A stretch of 64,000 bases of DNA, from positions 33,749 to 97,748 of the forward strand of contig NZ_JAWUWR010000043.1 in the NCBI RefSeq assembly GCF_034111725.1. The letters are read 5' to 3'. Within the stretch, counting starts at the first letter, position 1. Each line of letters begins with the position of its first letter. Position numbers and translations under genes: made by a program. The DNA comes from Thalassolituus sp034111725. Lineage in GTDB: Bacteria > Pseudomonadota > Gammaproteobacteria > Pseudomonadales > Oceanobacteraceae. The notes below the pieces were generated by a model. It did not search any database. It was not told the origin of the DNA and saw only the letters and a list, made by a program, of their open reading frames with translations. Positions 7,612 to 16,381 of this stretch are shown here, piece after piece.

Positions 7612-8372
7612 AATGATTCCGGTGTCGCCATTTTTGCCATGCAGTCTTGGTAATCAGAGGCTGCCGTCTTTTGGCTTTCACCCAGATCCCGATACAGCAA
7701 GCTGAAGAAGTTATTAGGCAGCGAATGGTAGGCAAGATCCGCTTGAATGTCGACTTGCCCTGCATCGCTAAACCATAAATCGCGCAGCTCGCTGCTTCGT
7801 TGAATACGAAACGCCTGCCATTGACTGCGATCAGGCAACGCGTTCGTAGCAGCAGACGCTATTGCCCATGATTGTAGTTGTGCAGCACTAAACCAGAGTC
7901 CCCCTGCGGGATAGAGTTCTAAACAGGCATTGGTTTGGTGTTGTGTTAACGGGCGCAAGGCCAGCGTTCTAATGACATACGCAGCAGCGGTTTGTAGGCT
8001 GCGTTCATCAAGCGGGCCTTGGATAAACAAGATACCTGCACGATTGGTTGGGGCGTCTTTCAGTTGTTCAATCAGTAACTGTGCCCACTGATCTAACGGT
8101 AATTCGCTGTTGATATCGACCGGAGCAGAGAATGACTCGCCCTCCATGCGTACTTTAACGACGACGTTCTCGCTACGAATGTTCTGCCAATAAAGCCAAG
8201 TACCTTCGAGGCTTTGCCATGAGTGCCAAGGGCGTTCGGATAGCGGTGCTTGATTAAGCGCGTCGAGTGGTGTGTCTTCCGGATTTTGATGAGCTAAATT
8301 GATCCATGCAATCAAAACAAGACAACCGAGTACTATTACGTTGAGGGTTGTTTTGCTGAAACCTTGCCGCAT
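7608..8372 (-). CDS. Hypothetical membrane-anchored protein coupled to rsmD
   Basis: I do not recognise this 254-residue protein. It has one N-terminal membrane segment (about residues 10-26, VIVLGCLVLIAWINLA) followed by a soluble, probably periplasmic part with no obvious catalytic motif. It overlaps the rsmD start by 4 bases and is divergent from ftsY. In related bacteria this position between ftsY and rsmD often holds M16 peptidase genes, but the HXXEH zinc motif is absent. It could be a remote peptidase-derived protein or an unrelated lineage-specific gene. Confidence 0.7.
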   Translation of the reverse strand: MRQGFSKTTLNVIVLGCLVLIAWINLAHQNPEDTPLDALNQAPLSERPWHSWQSLEGTWLYWQNIRSENVVVKVRMEGESFSAPVDINSELPLDQWAQLLIEQLKDAPTNRAGILFIQGPLDERSLQTAAAYVIRTLALRPLTQHQTNACLELYPAGGLWFSAAQLQSWAIASAATNALPDRSQWQAFRIQRSSELRDLWFSDAGQVDIQADLAYHSLPNNFFSLLYRDLGESQKTAASDYQDCMAKMATPESL

Positions 8373-8507
8373 TGTAGGGCTCCAAAAAACAAGACATGGA
8401 AATACGCTCGTTGCGTTAGTTTAATGATAGGATATTGCATCCTAAGTAAGATCAGTTCCAGTAATGTATCTTACTTCATCGCCATTGTAGCTAGTCTGAG
8501 AAGACCG

Positions 8508-9764
8508 ATGTTTGATTTTTTTAAACGTAAGAAAGACAAAAACAAATCAGAAAAACCTGAATCGGCGGAGCTTGAGCAAGAGTTTGAGCCAATAAGCCCC
8601 GAACCAGCAATTCCTGAGATTGAGCCACTGCCAGTGGATGTGATCACTGAGCCAGAAAAGGCCATGATTAAACCGCCTGTGGTTGAAGAAATTATCGTTG
8701 AGCCAACACCTACAGAAATTCCACCGGTTGTTGTTCCAAACGAGCTGGATAGCACGCAAAATAGTGCAGTTGCTGAAATCAATGTCGATGTTATGGTCGA
8801 TGTCCCTATTAAAGTAGCGCCAGAAGAGAAAAAGGGATTTTTTGGCCGTATTCGCAGTGGCTTAAGTAAAACTCGCTCGGGCTTTACCGATGGCCTTGCC
8901 TCGCTACTGCTGGGCAAAAAAGAGATTGATGATGATCTTATTGAAGATCTCGAAACTCAGCTCATCATGGCCGATGTGGGGGTGGAAGCCACTACCGAAA
9001 TCATCAAGCGTCTTACGGCACGCGTGAGTCGCAAAGAATTGAAGGATTCCGATGCTCTTTACGAAGCCTTAATCGACGAGCTGCAAGACATGTTGTCGGT
9101 ATCACAGAAGCCATTGGTGCTTGATAGCAGCAAAAAACCGTACGTTATTTTAATGGTGGGTATTAATGGTGTCGGTAAAACCACCACCATTGGTAAGTTG
9201 GCCAAACAATTTCAAAAACGCGGTAAGAGCGTGATGCTAGCGGCGGGTGATACTTTCCGTGCCGCGGCGGTAGAGCAACTACAAGTTTGGGGCGAGCGTA
9301 ATAATGTCCCTGTGGTTGCCCAGCACACAGGAGCGGACTCTGCTTCGGTATTGTTTGATGCCTTGCAAGCTGCACAGGCGCGTAAAGTCGATGTCTTGAT
9401 TGCTGATACTGCAGGTCGGTTGCACAACAAAGATAACCTGATGCAAGAGTTAGAGAAGGTTGTGCGTGTGATGCAAAAGCTCGATCCGAGCGCACCTCAT
9501 GAGGTTATGTTGGTGCTGGATGCCGGAACGGGTCAAAACGCCATCAACCAAACCAAGCATTTCTTACAGTCGGTTGGTGTAACCGGCTTAACCTTAACTA
9601 AGCTCGATGGTACCGCCAAAGGTGGGATTATTTTTGCCTTAGCAAAACAGTTTGGCTTGCCGGTGCGCTATATCGGTGTCGGTGAAGGAATTGACGATTT
9701 ACGGCCATTTAATGCCGATGAATTTACCCGCGCCTTATTCCGTCACGATACAAAAGAAGATTAA
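8508..9764 (+). CDS. ftsY: Signal recognition particle receptor FtsY
   Basis: The 418-residue SRP-receptor GTPase docks ribosome-nascent chains at the membrane. The first ~125 residues form the acidic A domain (MFDFFKRKKDK, then many E, P and V). The N domain follows and then the GTPase: G1 GINGVGKTTTIGKLAK, DTAGR, and TKLDGTAKGG near the C-terminus. The ATG at 8508 is chosen because translation there begins with the typical MFxFFKRKK. A longer reading from 8364 would overlap the divergent gene. It heads ftsY-ftsE-ftsX with short gaps. Confidence 0.95.
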   Translation: MFDFFKRKKDKNKSEKPESAELEQEFEPISPEPAIPEIEPLPVDVITEPEKAMIKPPVVEEIIVEPTPTEIPPVVVPNELDSTQNSAVAEINVDVMVDVPIKVAPEEKKGFFGRIRSGLSKTRSGFTDGLASLLLGKKEIDDDLIEDLETQLIMADVGVEATTEIIKRLTARVSRKELKDSDALYEALIDELQDMLSVSQKPLVLDSSKKPYVILMVGINGVGKTTTIGKLAKQFQKRGKSVMLAAGDTFRAAAVEQLQVWGERNNVPVVAQHTGADSASVLFDALQAAQARKVDVLIADTAGRLHNKDNLMQELEKVVRVMQKLDPSAPHEVMLVLDAGTGQNAINQTKHFLQSVGVTGLTLTKLDGTAKGGIIFALAKQFGLPVRYIGVGEGIDDLRPFNADEFTRALFRHDTKED

Positions 9765-9782
9765 CTTCCAAGGCCTTGTAGT

Positions 9783-10499
9783 ATGACCATGGTACGCTTC
9801 GAGCGAGTCAGTAAGCGTTATGGCGCTGGTAAAGACGCGCTCAGTAATATTAACTTTGAGCTTGCTCGGGGCGAATTTGCCTTTTTAACCGGCCACAGCG
9901 GCGCCGGTAAAAGTACGCTGTTGAAGTTAATGATGCTGATGGAGCGACCGACTCGCGGCAAAATCATTGTTGATGATCAAGATTTAACCACCATGCGCCC
10001 AGGGCAAGTTCCTTACCATCGGCGCAAGGTCGGTGTGGTGTTTCAGAATCACCAGCTGTTATTTGATCGCACTGTCTTTGAAAACGTAGCCTTACCCTTA
10101 CAGATTGCTGGTTATACGCCTGCTGAAGCGGCACGACGTGTGCGCGCTGCATTGGATTCTGTGGGTTTACTCGGTATGGAAGGTCGCAACCCGATTGAAC
10201 TGTCGGGCGGTGAGCAACAGCGTGTTGGCATTGCCCGTGCTGTTGTTAATAAACCAGCCTTACTTTTGGCGGATGAGCCAACCGGCAACCTCGATCCTGA
10301 GTTATCCGAAGAAATCATGAATCTCTTTTTACGCTTCCAGCAAGTGGGTGTAACCGTATTGATCGCCACCCACGATATTGCTTTGATCGAGCGTATGGGT
10401 CATCGCCGTCTGATTCTTGATCATGGCGAACTGCATTGCAGTGAGCGTCAGTCGCGTAAGTCAGATTCCAGTGACTTACTGGGAGATGACCATGGCTAA
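9783..10499 (+). CDS. ftsE: Cell division ATP-binding protein FtsE
   Basis: The 238-residue ABC ATPase has Walker A GHSGAGKST, signature LSGGEQQR and Walker B LLLADEPTGNLDP. FtsE with FtsX forms a divisome complex that controls septal peptidoglycan hydrolase activators. The gene begins 18 bases after ftsY; ATGs at 9783 and 9789 are both possible. Its 3' end overlaps the ftsX start. The C-terminal tail (from about residue 215) is longer and more polar than usual. Confidence 0.94.
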   Translation: MTMVRFERVSKRYGAGKDALSNINFELARGEFAFLTGHSGAGKSTLLKLMMLMERPTRGKIIVDDQDLTTMRPGQVPYHRRKVGVVFQNHQLLFDRTVFENVALPLQIAGYTPAEAARRVRAALDSVGLLGMEGRNPIELSGGEQQRVGIARAVVNKPALLLADEPTGNLDPELSEEIMNLFLRFQQVGVTVLIATHDIALIERMGHRRLILDHGELHCSERQSRKSDSSDLLGDDHG

Positions 10500-11538
10500 G
10501 CCCGGTGCTTCGCGTAATACGCCAACAGCAAAGAAAAGTGCCATCGCTAAAATGGCACCGGCAACAGGTAGTAAAGGCGGCAAGAATAATGCTGGCGCTT
10601 CGATACAGAATATGGGGTTTCGCGACCAAGTCTCGTCTTACGCTGCGCATCATCAATTAGTCGCCGTCGAAACACTTATGCGCTTGTGGGCAAACCCGAT
10701 GAGCAGTGTGCTTACTTGGTTGGTGATTGCGATTGCCTTAACTTTGCCTGGGGCATTGTGGATATCGCTCGATAATCTCAGTCAGCTAAGTGGTCGGTTT
10801 CAGGCCTCAGGTAGCATTACCGTTTACTTAGTGCCGGGCACGGCAATTAAAGATGGTCAGACGACCCAAAAAACAATCGCAGGTTTAAGTCATGTGGTTT
10901 ATACCCGCTTTATTGATGCGGATACAGCGCTGGAAGAATTTCGCACGACGAGCGGTTTAAAGGATGCTTTGGATCTGTTACCGAGTAACCCATTGCCGCC
11001 GGTTATTGTGGTCGAGCCGCAGTTAGGTACGCCACAAGCTCAAGTGTTGGCTTTGGGCAAAAGCATAGAGCGATTACCTTTTGTTGATGTTGTTGAACTC
11101 GATACCGCATGGCTTGAGCGTTTGCTCGCCTTACTTGCTTTGAGTGAGCGCATCATATGGGTGATGGGTGCCTTGCTCGCTTTGGCTATTGTGCTGGTGG
11201 TGGGTAATACCATTCGTTTATCGATTGCCGCGCGGGTTGATGAAATTCGAGTAGTTAAACTGGTGGGCGGCACCAATGCTTGGGTGCGTCGGCCATTTTT
11301 ATATACCGGTTTGTGGTTTGGCATGGTCGGTGGATTGATGGCGTGGGTTTTATTGGCAATCTGCTGGTTGTTGGTCAGTGGACCCGTCGAAGATCTTGCT
11401 CAGTTATACGGCTCCACCTTCTCTTTGGCGCCATTATCGGCGAGCGCGGCGTTATTTTTACTCTTTAGTGCTATGTTTTTGGGTTGGTTGGGGGCTTGGT
11501 GGTCAGTTCACAGGCATTTGGATCAAATTGAACCATAA
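10492..11538 (+). CDS. ftsX: Cell division protein FtsX
   Basis: The 348-residue membrane partner of FtsE has a cytoplasmic basic N-terminus (about 70 residues), a first membrane segment near residue 80 (WLVIAIALTLPGALWI), a periplasmic domain to about 215, then three more membrane segments. The segment VDEIRVVKLVGGTNAWVRRPF is typical FtsX. The ATG at 10492 has GGGAG six bases upstream and overlaps the ftsE stop. An in-frame ATG at 10486 lies directly against the Shine-Dalgarno and is unlikely. Confidence 0.92.
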   Translation: MAKPGASRNTPTAKKSAIAKMAPATGSKGGKNNAGASIQNMGFRDQVSSYAAHHQLVAVETLMRLWANPMSSVLTWLVIAIALTLPGALWISLDNLSQLSGRFQASGSITVYLVPGTAIKDGQTTQKTIAGLSHVVYTRFIDADTALEEFRTTSGLKDALDLLPSNPLPPVIVVEPQLGTPQAQVLALGKSIERLPFVDVVELDTAWLERLLALLALSERIIWVMGALLALAIVLVVGNTIRLSIAARVDEIRVVKLVGGTNAWVRRPFLYTGLWFGMVGGLMAWVLLAICWLLVSGPVEDLAQLYGSTFSLAPLSASAALFLLFSAMFLGWLGAWWSVHRHLDQIEP

Positions 11539-11585
11539 TCAACAGAATTGGTTTTGATTGTTCCAGAATAGAACTTTCACAACGG

Positions 11586-11615
11586 TTGGATGTCATAAGA
11601 ATCCGGTGCTACACT
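11586..11615 (+). promoter_or_regulatory. Candidate sigma-70 promoter of rpoH
   Basis: TTGGAT (11586-11591) and TACACT (11610-11615) are 18 bases apart, with an extended -10 TG at 11607-11608. It lies about 50 bases upstream of the rpoH ATG, so vegetative transcription of rpoH is likely from here. Confidence 0.5.
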
Positions 11616-11664
11616 AATCCGCGTTAAAGACCTCTCAGAGGCGAAATTTTTTTAGGAGTGTTCG

Positions 11665-12534
11665 ATGAACAAAGGTTTGCAAGCTGCATATGCTTTGTCA
11701 CCAGGGGCTAACCTGGAATCCTACATTGCTAACGTCAATGCTATTCCTGTATTAACTCCCGAGCAGGAGAAATCGTTAGCAGAGCGTCTTCATTACCATG
11801 AAGATCTTGATGCTGCTCGTCAGTTGGTTATGGCGCACATGCGTTTTGTAGTTCACATTGCCCGTAGTTACTCGGGTTATGGTTTGAACCAGTCTGATTT
11901 GATCCAAGAAGGTAACGTCGGTTTGATGAAAGCGGTTAAGCGCTTTAATCCCGAAGTAGGTGTACGCCTTGTGTCTTTTGCGGTGCATTGGATCAAGGCC
12001 GAAATTCACGAATTTATTCTGCGCAACTGGCGCATCGTGAAAATTGCTACGACCAAAGCTCAGCGCAAGCTTTTCTTTAATTTGCGCAGCCAAAAGAAGC
12101 GTTTAGGTTGGTTGACCCAAGCTGAAGCTCAGTCTATTGCCGATGATCTTGGCGTAGAAATGAAGACCGTATTTGAAATGGAAGGTCGCCTAAATTCGTA
12201 TGATGCCGCATTTGATGCCGGTGCCGACGATGACGACGAAACCGCCTATAAGGCACCTGCGTACTTTCTTGAAGATCACAGTGCCGATCCTGCTTTACAA
12301 GTTGAAGCTGATAATAGCGAACAAGATTCTAGCGATCGTTTGCATATTGCCTTGGCCTCACTGGATGAGCGTAGTCGAGCGATTTTGCAGCACCGCTGGT
12401 TGGCAGAAGAGAAGTCGACTCTGCATGATCTAGCTGCTATTTATGAAGTATCTGCTGAGCGAATTCGCCAGTTAGAAAAGAATGCAATGAAAAAGCTGAA
12501 AGATGCCATGAGTACTGACTTAGTACCGGTTTGA
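11665..12534 (+). CDS. rpoH: Heat-shock sigma factor RpoH (sigma-32)
   Basis: The 289-residue sigma factor directs RNA polymerase to heat-shock promoters. Region 2 contains HMRFVVHIARSYSGYGL and DLIQEGNVGLMKAVKRF. The RpoH box is present as QRKLFFNLR, which separates it from other group 2/3 sigmas. Region 4 ends in VSAERIRQLEKNAMKKLK. AGGAG precedes the ATG. Its place directly after ftsYEX is conserved in gammaproteobacteria. It has its own promoter and a strong terminator. Confidence 0.96.
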   Translation: MNKGLQAAYALSPGANLESYIANVNAIPVLTPEQEKSLAERLHYHEDLDAARQLVMAHMRFVVHIARSYSGYGLNQSDLIQEGNVGLMKAVKRFNPEVGVRLVSFAVHWIKAEIHEFILRNWRIVKIATTKAQRKLFFNLRSQKKRLGWLTQAEAQSIADDLGVEMKTVFEMEGRLNSYDAAFDAGADDDDETAYKAPAYFLEDHSADPALQVEADNSEQDSSDRLHIALASLDERSRAILQHRWLAEEKSTLHDLAAIYEVSAERIRQLEKNAMKKLKDAMSTDLVPV

Positions 12535-12564
12535 TATTCGCTTTATGCAGCACCCGTTGTATGA

Positions 12565-12593
12565 AAAAGGCCGCTTAGGATGAGCGGCCTTTT
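12565..12593 (+). terminator. Rho-independent terminator of rpoH
   Basis: AAAAGGCCGCT pairs with AGCGGCCTTTT around a 7-base loop, giving an 11-bp stem ending in T-rich sequence, 30 bases after the rpoH stop. The A-tract on the 5' side would also let it work for the opposing strand. Confidence 0.88.
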
Positions 12594-12637
12594 CTATGGG
12601 CGTTCGAAAATCAGCTTACTGAATTAGTAGGCTCGAC

Positions 12638-13054
12638 TCAGCGCGGCACTTTACGAATGCGCCCTGACTCATCAATCGCCACATAAACAAATATGGCATC
12701 AACGACTTTACGTCGTGCTTTTTCATTCGGATTTTGTGTCCAAACTTCAATGCCTATGCGAATAGACGACGAACCAATGTCTAACAACTTGGTGTAGAAA
12801 CACACCGCAGCGCCAATACGAATTGGGGATAGAAACACGACAGATTCGAGCGCCACGTTGGCAATTCGCCCCTGCGCAATTCTGCTGGCGACACTTTCTG
12901 CAGCATGGTCCATATGAGCAACTACCCAACCGCCACTAATATCACCATGGGTATTAGTGTCTGAACGATTAGGGATAAGTTTCAGTGCGAGTTCACCATC
13001 CGGCGTGGGTTGGTTATCTTCCGTTACATCCATAGAGCTAGCCTGATTATTCAT
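12638..13054 (-). CDS. Acyl-CoA thioesterase, YciA-like hotdog protein
   Basis: The 138-residue single hotdog domain carries the family stretch NTHGDISGGWVVAHMDHAA (about residues 34-52), in which the catalytic aspartate and the helix of the hotdog fold lie. It also has the strand VALESVVFLSPIRIG. YciA-type enzymes hydrolyse acyl-CoA thioesters in the cytoplasm, often as a hexamer. It stands alone between rpoH and the TRAP transporter genes. Substrate preference cannot be read. Confidence 0.88.
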   Translation of the reverse strand: MNNQASSMDVTEDNQPTPDGELALKLIPNRSDTNTHGDISGGWVVAHMDHAAESVASRIAQGRIANVALESVVFLSPIRIGAAVCFYTKLLDIGSSSIRIGIEVWTQNPNEKARRKVVDAIFVYVAIDESGRIRKVPR

Positions 13055-13125
13055 TATTTTGGGCGAGTGTACTGTAAATTACGCTCGTTTACAGGTGTCT
13101 GTTAGGCAATATAGCATTTCCTATG

Positions 13126-14502
13126 TTACCCGTAGATTTCATGGGGTAGCCAAGTTGCCAATTCGGGAAATATAGCCAGTAATCCGAGTAATGCTAGTTG
13201 AATCAGGATGAATGGAATCACACCGCGATAAATGGTTCGTGTTGGCACATTTGCTGGTGCTACACCGCGTAAATAAAACAACGCGAAACCAAAGGGCGGT
13301 GTTAAGAACGAGGTTTGTAAGTTGATGGCGATCATAATGCCAAGCCATATGGGATCGACTCCCATGGTTAGTAGTACGGGCGCGACAATGGGTACAACAA
13401 CGAAAGTAATTTCAATAAAGTCGAGAATAAAGCCGAGCAGGAAGATAACGACCATGACCAGCAGCATCGCGGAGAAGACGCCGCCGGGTAGGTCGTTAAA
13501 AACTTCATGTACTAGCTCTTCGCCGCCAAAGCCGCGGAATACCAATGAAAATAATGCGGCACCGATGAAAATTAAGAAAATCATGCTGGTGACTTGCAGA
13601 GTTGAATCCACAACTTCACGCAAGCGTTTTAAGTCAAACTCGCGATAAAGAATGGCCAAGATCAAAGCGCCTAAAGCGCCAATGCCAGCGGCTTCGGTGG
13701 GTGTTGCTATGCCCGTTAAAATCGAGCCTAACACTGCAATAATCAAAGCTAGTGGCGGTAATAGGCCGTTCAGCAGTTCGAGTAAAAAGCGCGGTGACAT
13801 TGTTGGGCGATCGGCGACAGCGGGTGCGGCACCTGGTTGAAAGAGCGCCACTAAGCCGGTGTAAAGTAGATAAGCTACAACCAATAACAGGCCAGGTATC
13901 AGCGCACCAACAAACAAGTCGGCCACGGAGACGGTATCGGGGGTGAATATGCCCATATTGAGCTGAGCTTGCTGATAGGCGCTAGAAAGTACGTCGCCTA
14001 AGATAATCAAGGCCGTTGATGGCGGAATGATTTGCCCTAGGGTCCCTGTTGCGCAAATAGTGCCGCTGGCCAGTGCTGGGCTGTAACCCGTGCGCAGCAT
14101 CGCCGGCAATGAGATTAATCCCATTGTCACTACGGTTGCGCCGACGATACCAGTGCTTGCGGCAAGCAGCATTCCTACCAATATAACGGAAAAGCCAAGA
14201 CCGCCTCTTACCGGACCAAATAGTAGGCCTAAATTGCGCAGAAGTTGCTCTGCGATTCGAGACTTTTCTAACATCACGCCCATAAATACGAATAAGGGTA
14301 CCGCGATTAAAATCTGGTTATTCAAGATGCCAAATAAGCGATTGGGAAAGGCACTCAAAAAAGCCGGATCAAGTGTATTAGTGAGTAAGCCTATTCCAGC
14401 AAAGAGTAACGATGTACCGGCTAGGGTGAAGGCAACGGGAAAGCCTGCCATAAGAACTAGACAGATGACCGCGAAAAGTATGATGGGCATCCATTCAGTC
14501 AT
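13126..14502 (-). CDS. TRAP transporter large permease subunit (DctM family)
   Basis: The 458-residue integral membrane protein has about 12 hydrophobic segments and the DctM signatures GVMLEKSRIAEQLL, SGTICATGTLGQIIPPST and TPTEAAGIGALGALI. It forms the ion-driven translocation channel of a tripartite periplasmic transporter. Its start overlaps the small subunit's stop by 8 bases, so the two are coupled. The substrate is usually a carboxylate, but the substrate-binding subunit (DctP) is not beside it, so the ligand cannot be guessed. Confidence 0.92.
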   Translation of the reverse strand: MTEWMPIILFAVICLVLMAGFPVAFTLAGTSLLFAGIGLLTNTLDPAFLSAFPNRLFGILNNQILIAVPLFVFMGVMLEKSRIAEQLLRNLGLLFGPVRGGLGFSVILVGMLLAASTGIVGATVVTMGLISLPAMLRTGYSPALASGTICATGTLGQIIPPSTALIILGDVLSSAYQQAQLNMGIFTPDTVSVADLFVGALIPGLLLVVAYLLYTGLVALFQPGAAPAVADRPTMSPRFLLELLNGLLPPLALIIAVLGSILTGIATPTEAAGIGALGALILAILYREFDLKRLREVVDSTLQVTSMIFLIFIGAALFSLVFRGFGGEELVHEVFNDLPGGVFSAMLLVMVVIFLLGFILDFIEITFVVVPIVAPVLLTMGVDPIWLGIMIAINLQTSFLTPPFGFALFYLRGVAPANVPTRTIYRGVIPFILIQLALLGLLAIFPELATWLPHEIYG

Positions 14503-15007
14503 GTTGCGCTGCGCCTGTATCGGTTGCGGTCAAACTGCGCAGCAGCTCGGCAATTGCTTGCAATATTAAGGTAATTGGCAGCATTAAAATGAGTGTCTTG
14601 AGAAGATAAATATAAGGTAACCCTGAGGCTTCTTGAGAACGTTCTTGGATCGCCCAAGCATTGCCAACGTACGTCCAACTTACCCACAGCATAAACAAAC
14701 AGGTAGGTAACACTAAAAAGAGAATGCCAAGACGGTCGACCCAGCGTCGCCGTTGTTTTGACCAGCCACGGTAAAAAACATCGACGCGCACATGTCCTCC
14801 CTGCTGCCAGGTGTACGCTGAGCCGAGCATAAATATAGTCGCATGGAGATACATGACGGCTTCTTGCATCGCTATCGATGGTTGGTCAAAGGAATAACGT
14901 AATAAAACAACGCCACATGAAATAAGCACCATAAGAAGTGCTAGCCAGCGTATCGCCTGCCCGGTTCTTAGGGTAATGCCGTCAAGTATGTTGATTAACT
15001 GCTGCAT
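14495..15007 (-). CDS. TRAP transporter small permease subunit (DctQ family)
   Basis: The 170-residue protein has the four-helix DctQ pattern with AMQEAVMYLHATIFMLGSAY and GGHVRVDVFYRGWS, the conserved core of this family. It is the small membrane partner of the DctM subunit, whose start lies inside its 3' end (8-base overlap). It is divergent from pstS. A DctP or TAXI-type binding protein would be expected upstream but is absent; the binding protein must be encoded elsewhere. Confidence 0.9.
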   Translation of the reverse strand: MQQLINILDGITLRTGQAIRWLALLMVLISCGVVLLRYSFDQPSIAMQEAVMYLHATIFMLGSAYTWQQGGHVRVDVFYRGWSKQRRRWVDRLGILFLVLPTCLFMLWVSWTYVGNAWAIQERSQEASGLPYIYLLKTLILMLPITLILQAIAELLRSLTATDTGAAQHD

Positions 15008-15146
15008 GAGGTGGTGCCTGTATGGGATGGCGGCATTATAGCTGTGCTGGCGTCGCGGGGTAACCCCGACGGCGCTGCGGCTATGAGTCCCTTATTGCCT
15101 CGCTTAAACGGTCTACGATGTCACCAAAATGTAATAAACTTAGCCT

Positions 15147-15182
15147 CTGTCATATTTCTGTAACATGAACCGCAAATAATAG
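15147..15182 (+). promoter_or_regulatory. Pho box and -10 of the pstS promoter
   Basis: CTGTCAT-ATTT-CTGTAAC (15147-15164) is a near-consensus PhoB site of two 7-base repeats with a 4-base spacer. TAATAG follows 12 bases later (15177-15182) as a -10. The pstS ATG is about 63 bases further on. It predicts induction of pstSCAB-phoU by phosphate starvation. Confidence 0.85.
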
Positions 15183-15244
15183 CGCCATAACAAAGCAAAC
15201 GAGTTGTTGCTGGTTTACAGCATAACCATAAGAGGAAACTCAAC

Positions 15245-16285
15245 ATGAAAAAAGTATTGTTAGCTGGCGTTGCTATGATGGCATCGATTGTGGGCACACA
15301 AGCACACGCAGATCGCGATTACATCAGCATTGTTGGTTCATCGACTGTATACCCGTTCTCTACCGTTGTGGCGGAGCGTTTCGGTAAGTCTTCTAGCTTC
15401 CGTACACCTAAGGTTGAATCAACCGGTACCGGCGGTGGTTTAAAGTTGTTTTGTTCAGGTGTGGGTGAAGCGACTCCTGATATCACCAACGCATCTCGTG
15501 GTATCAAATCATCAGAAATTGAACTTTGTGCGCAAAACGGAATAAAAGACATCATCGAAGTGATGGTTGGCTATGACGGTATTGTTCTGGCTAATACGAA
15601 AGAAGCTGAAGCCTATAGTCTGACTCGTAAAGATGTGTTCTTAGCTTTAGCTAAAATGGTTCCTAATACTGATGGCACAGACACTCTAATCGAAAACCCA
15701 TACAAGACTTGGAAAGACGTTAATCCAACGCTTCCTGCTCATAAAATTGAAGTATTAGGTCCTCCACCGACGTCTGGTACTCGCGACGCATTCGTTGAGC
15801 TGGGTATGGAAGGTGGCTGTAAACAATTCCCATTTATTAAGGCATGGGAAAAAGCAGACTCAAGTAAGTACAAGGCAGTTTGCCATGGTTTGCGTGAGGA
15901 TGGCTCTTACATCGAAGCGGGTGAGAACGACAACCTGATCGTACAAAAATTGGTTGCTAATCCAAATGCCCTAGGTATTTTCGGCTACAGCTTCTTAGAA
16001 CAGAACGCAGATAAAGTGCAGGGATCGAAGATTGACGGTAAACTGCCGACCTTCGAAGCGATCTCTTCTGGTGATTACCCAGTTAGCCGTTCATTGTTCT
16101 TCTACGTGAAAAAGGCTCACATCGGTGTAATCCCAGGTATTCAAGAGTACTTGGCTGAGTTCACCTCTGAGAAAGCGATGGGTGAAGATGGTTATCTTGC
16201 AGACAAGGGTTTGATCCCGATGACTGAAAAAGAAGCCGCTAAGGTAATGGATACCGTGAAGAATCTGAAAACGATCTCTAAGTAA
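15245..16285 (+). CDS. pstS: Phosphate ABC transporter substrate-binding protein PstS
   Basis: The 346-residue periplasmic phosphate-binding protein begins with a signal peptide (cleavage after about residue 22, QAHAD). The phosphate-binding loop VGSSTVYPFS follows at once, and ESTGTGGG and PPTSGTRDAFVELG supply further oxygen-anion contacts. AGAGGAAA precedes the ATG. It heads pstSCAB-phoU and lies under a Pho box. A hairpin after its stop may make its transcript more abundant than the rest of the operon. Confidence 0.95.
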   Translation: MKKVLLAGVAMMASIVGTQAHADRDYISIVGSSTVYPFSTVVAERFGKSSSFRTPKVESTGTGGGLKLFCSGVGEATPDITNASRGIKSSEIELCAQNGIKDIIEVMVGYDGIVLANTKEAEAYSLTRKDVFLALAKMVPNTDGTDTLIENPYKTWKDVNPTLPAHKIEVLGPPPTSGTRDAFVELGMEGGCKQFPFIKAWEKADSSKYKAVCHGLREDGSYIEAGENDNLIVQKLVANPNALGIFGYSFLEQNADKVQGSKIDGKLPTFEAISSGDYPVSRSLFFYVKKAHIGVIPGIQEYLAEFTSEKAMGEDGYLADKGLIPMTEKEAAKVMDTVKNLKTISK

Positions 16286-16318
16286 GATCTGACAGAACAA
16301 TGCGTCAAGCGCATTGCC

Positions 16319-16347
16319 AAAGGCCGGGCCCTAGGGTTCCGGCTTTT
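16319..16347 (+). terminator. Attenuator-like hairpin between pstS and pstC
   Basis: AAAGGCCGG pairs with CCGGCTTTT (one bulged G) around an 11-base loop and is followed by a short T-run. It lies in the 96-base gap after pstS. Partial termination here would give more PstS than membrane components, as is common for binding proteins. Confidence 0.6.
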
Positions 16348-16381
16348 GCGTGTTTAATCAACTGAGCAAAACAGACGAGTC

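Noticed and set aside
8364..8507. Longer N-terminus for FtsY
   Set aside because: The extra 48 codons overlap the divergent gene and do not resemble FtsY, whereas ATG 8508 gives the typical MFDFFKRKK start.
14090..14569. 159-codon reading frame antisense to dctM/dctQ
   Set aside because: It lies wholly opposite two clear TRAP permease genes and shows no domain or start signal.
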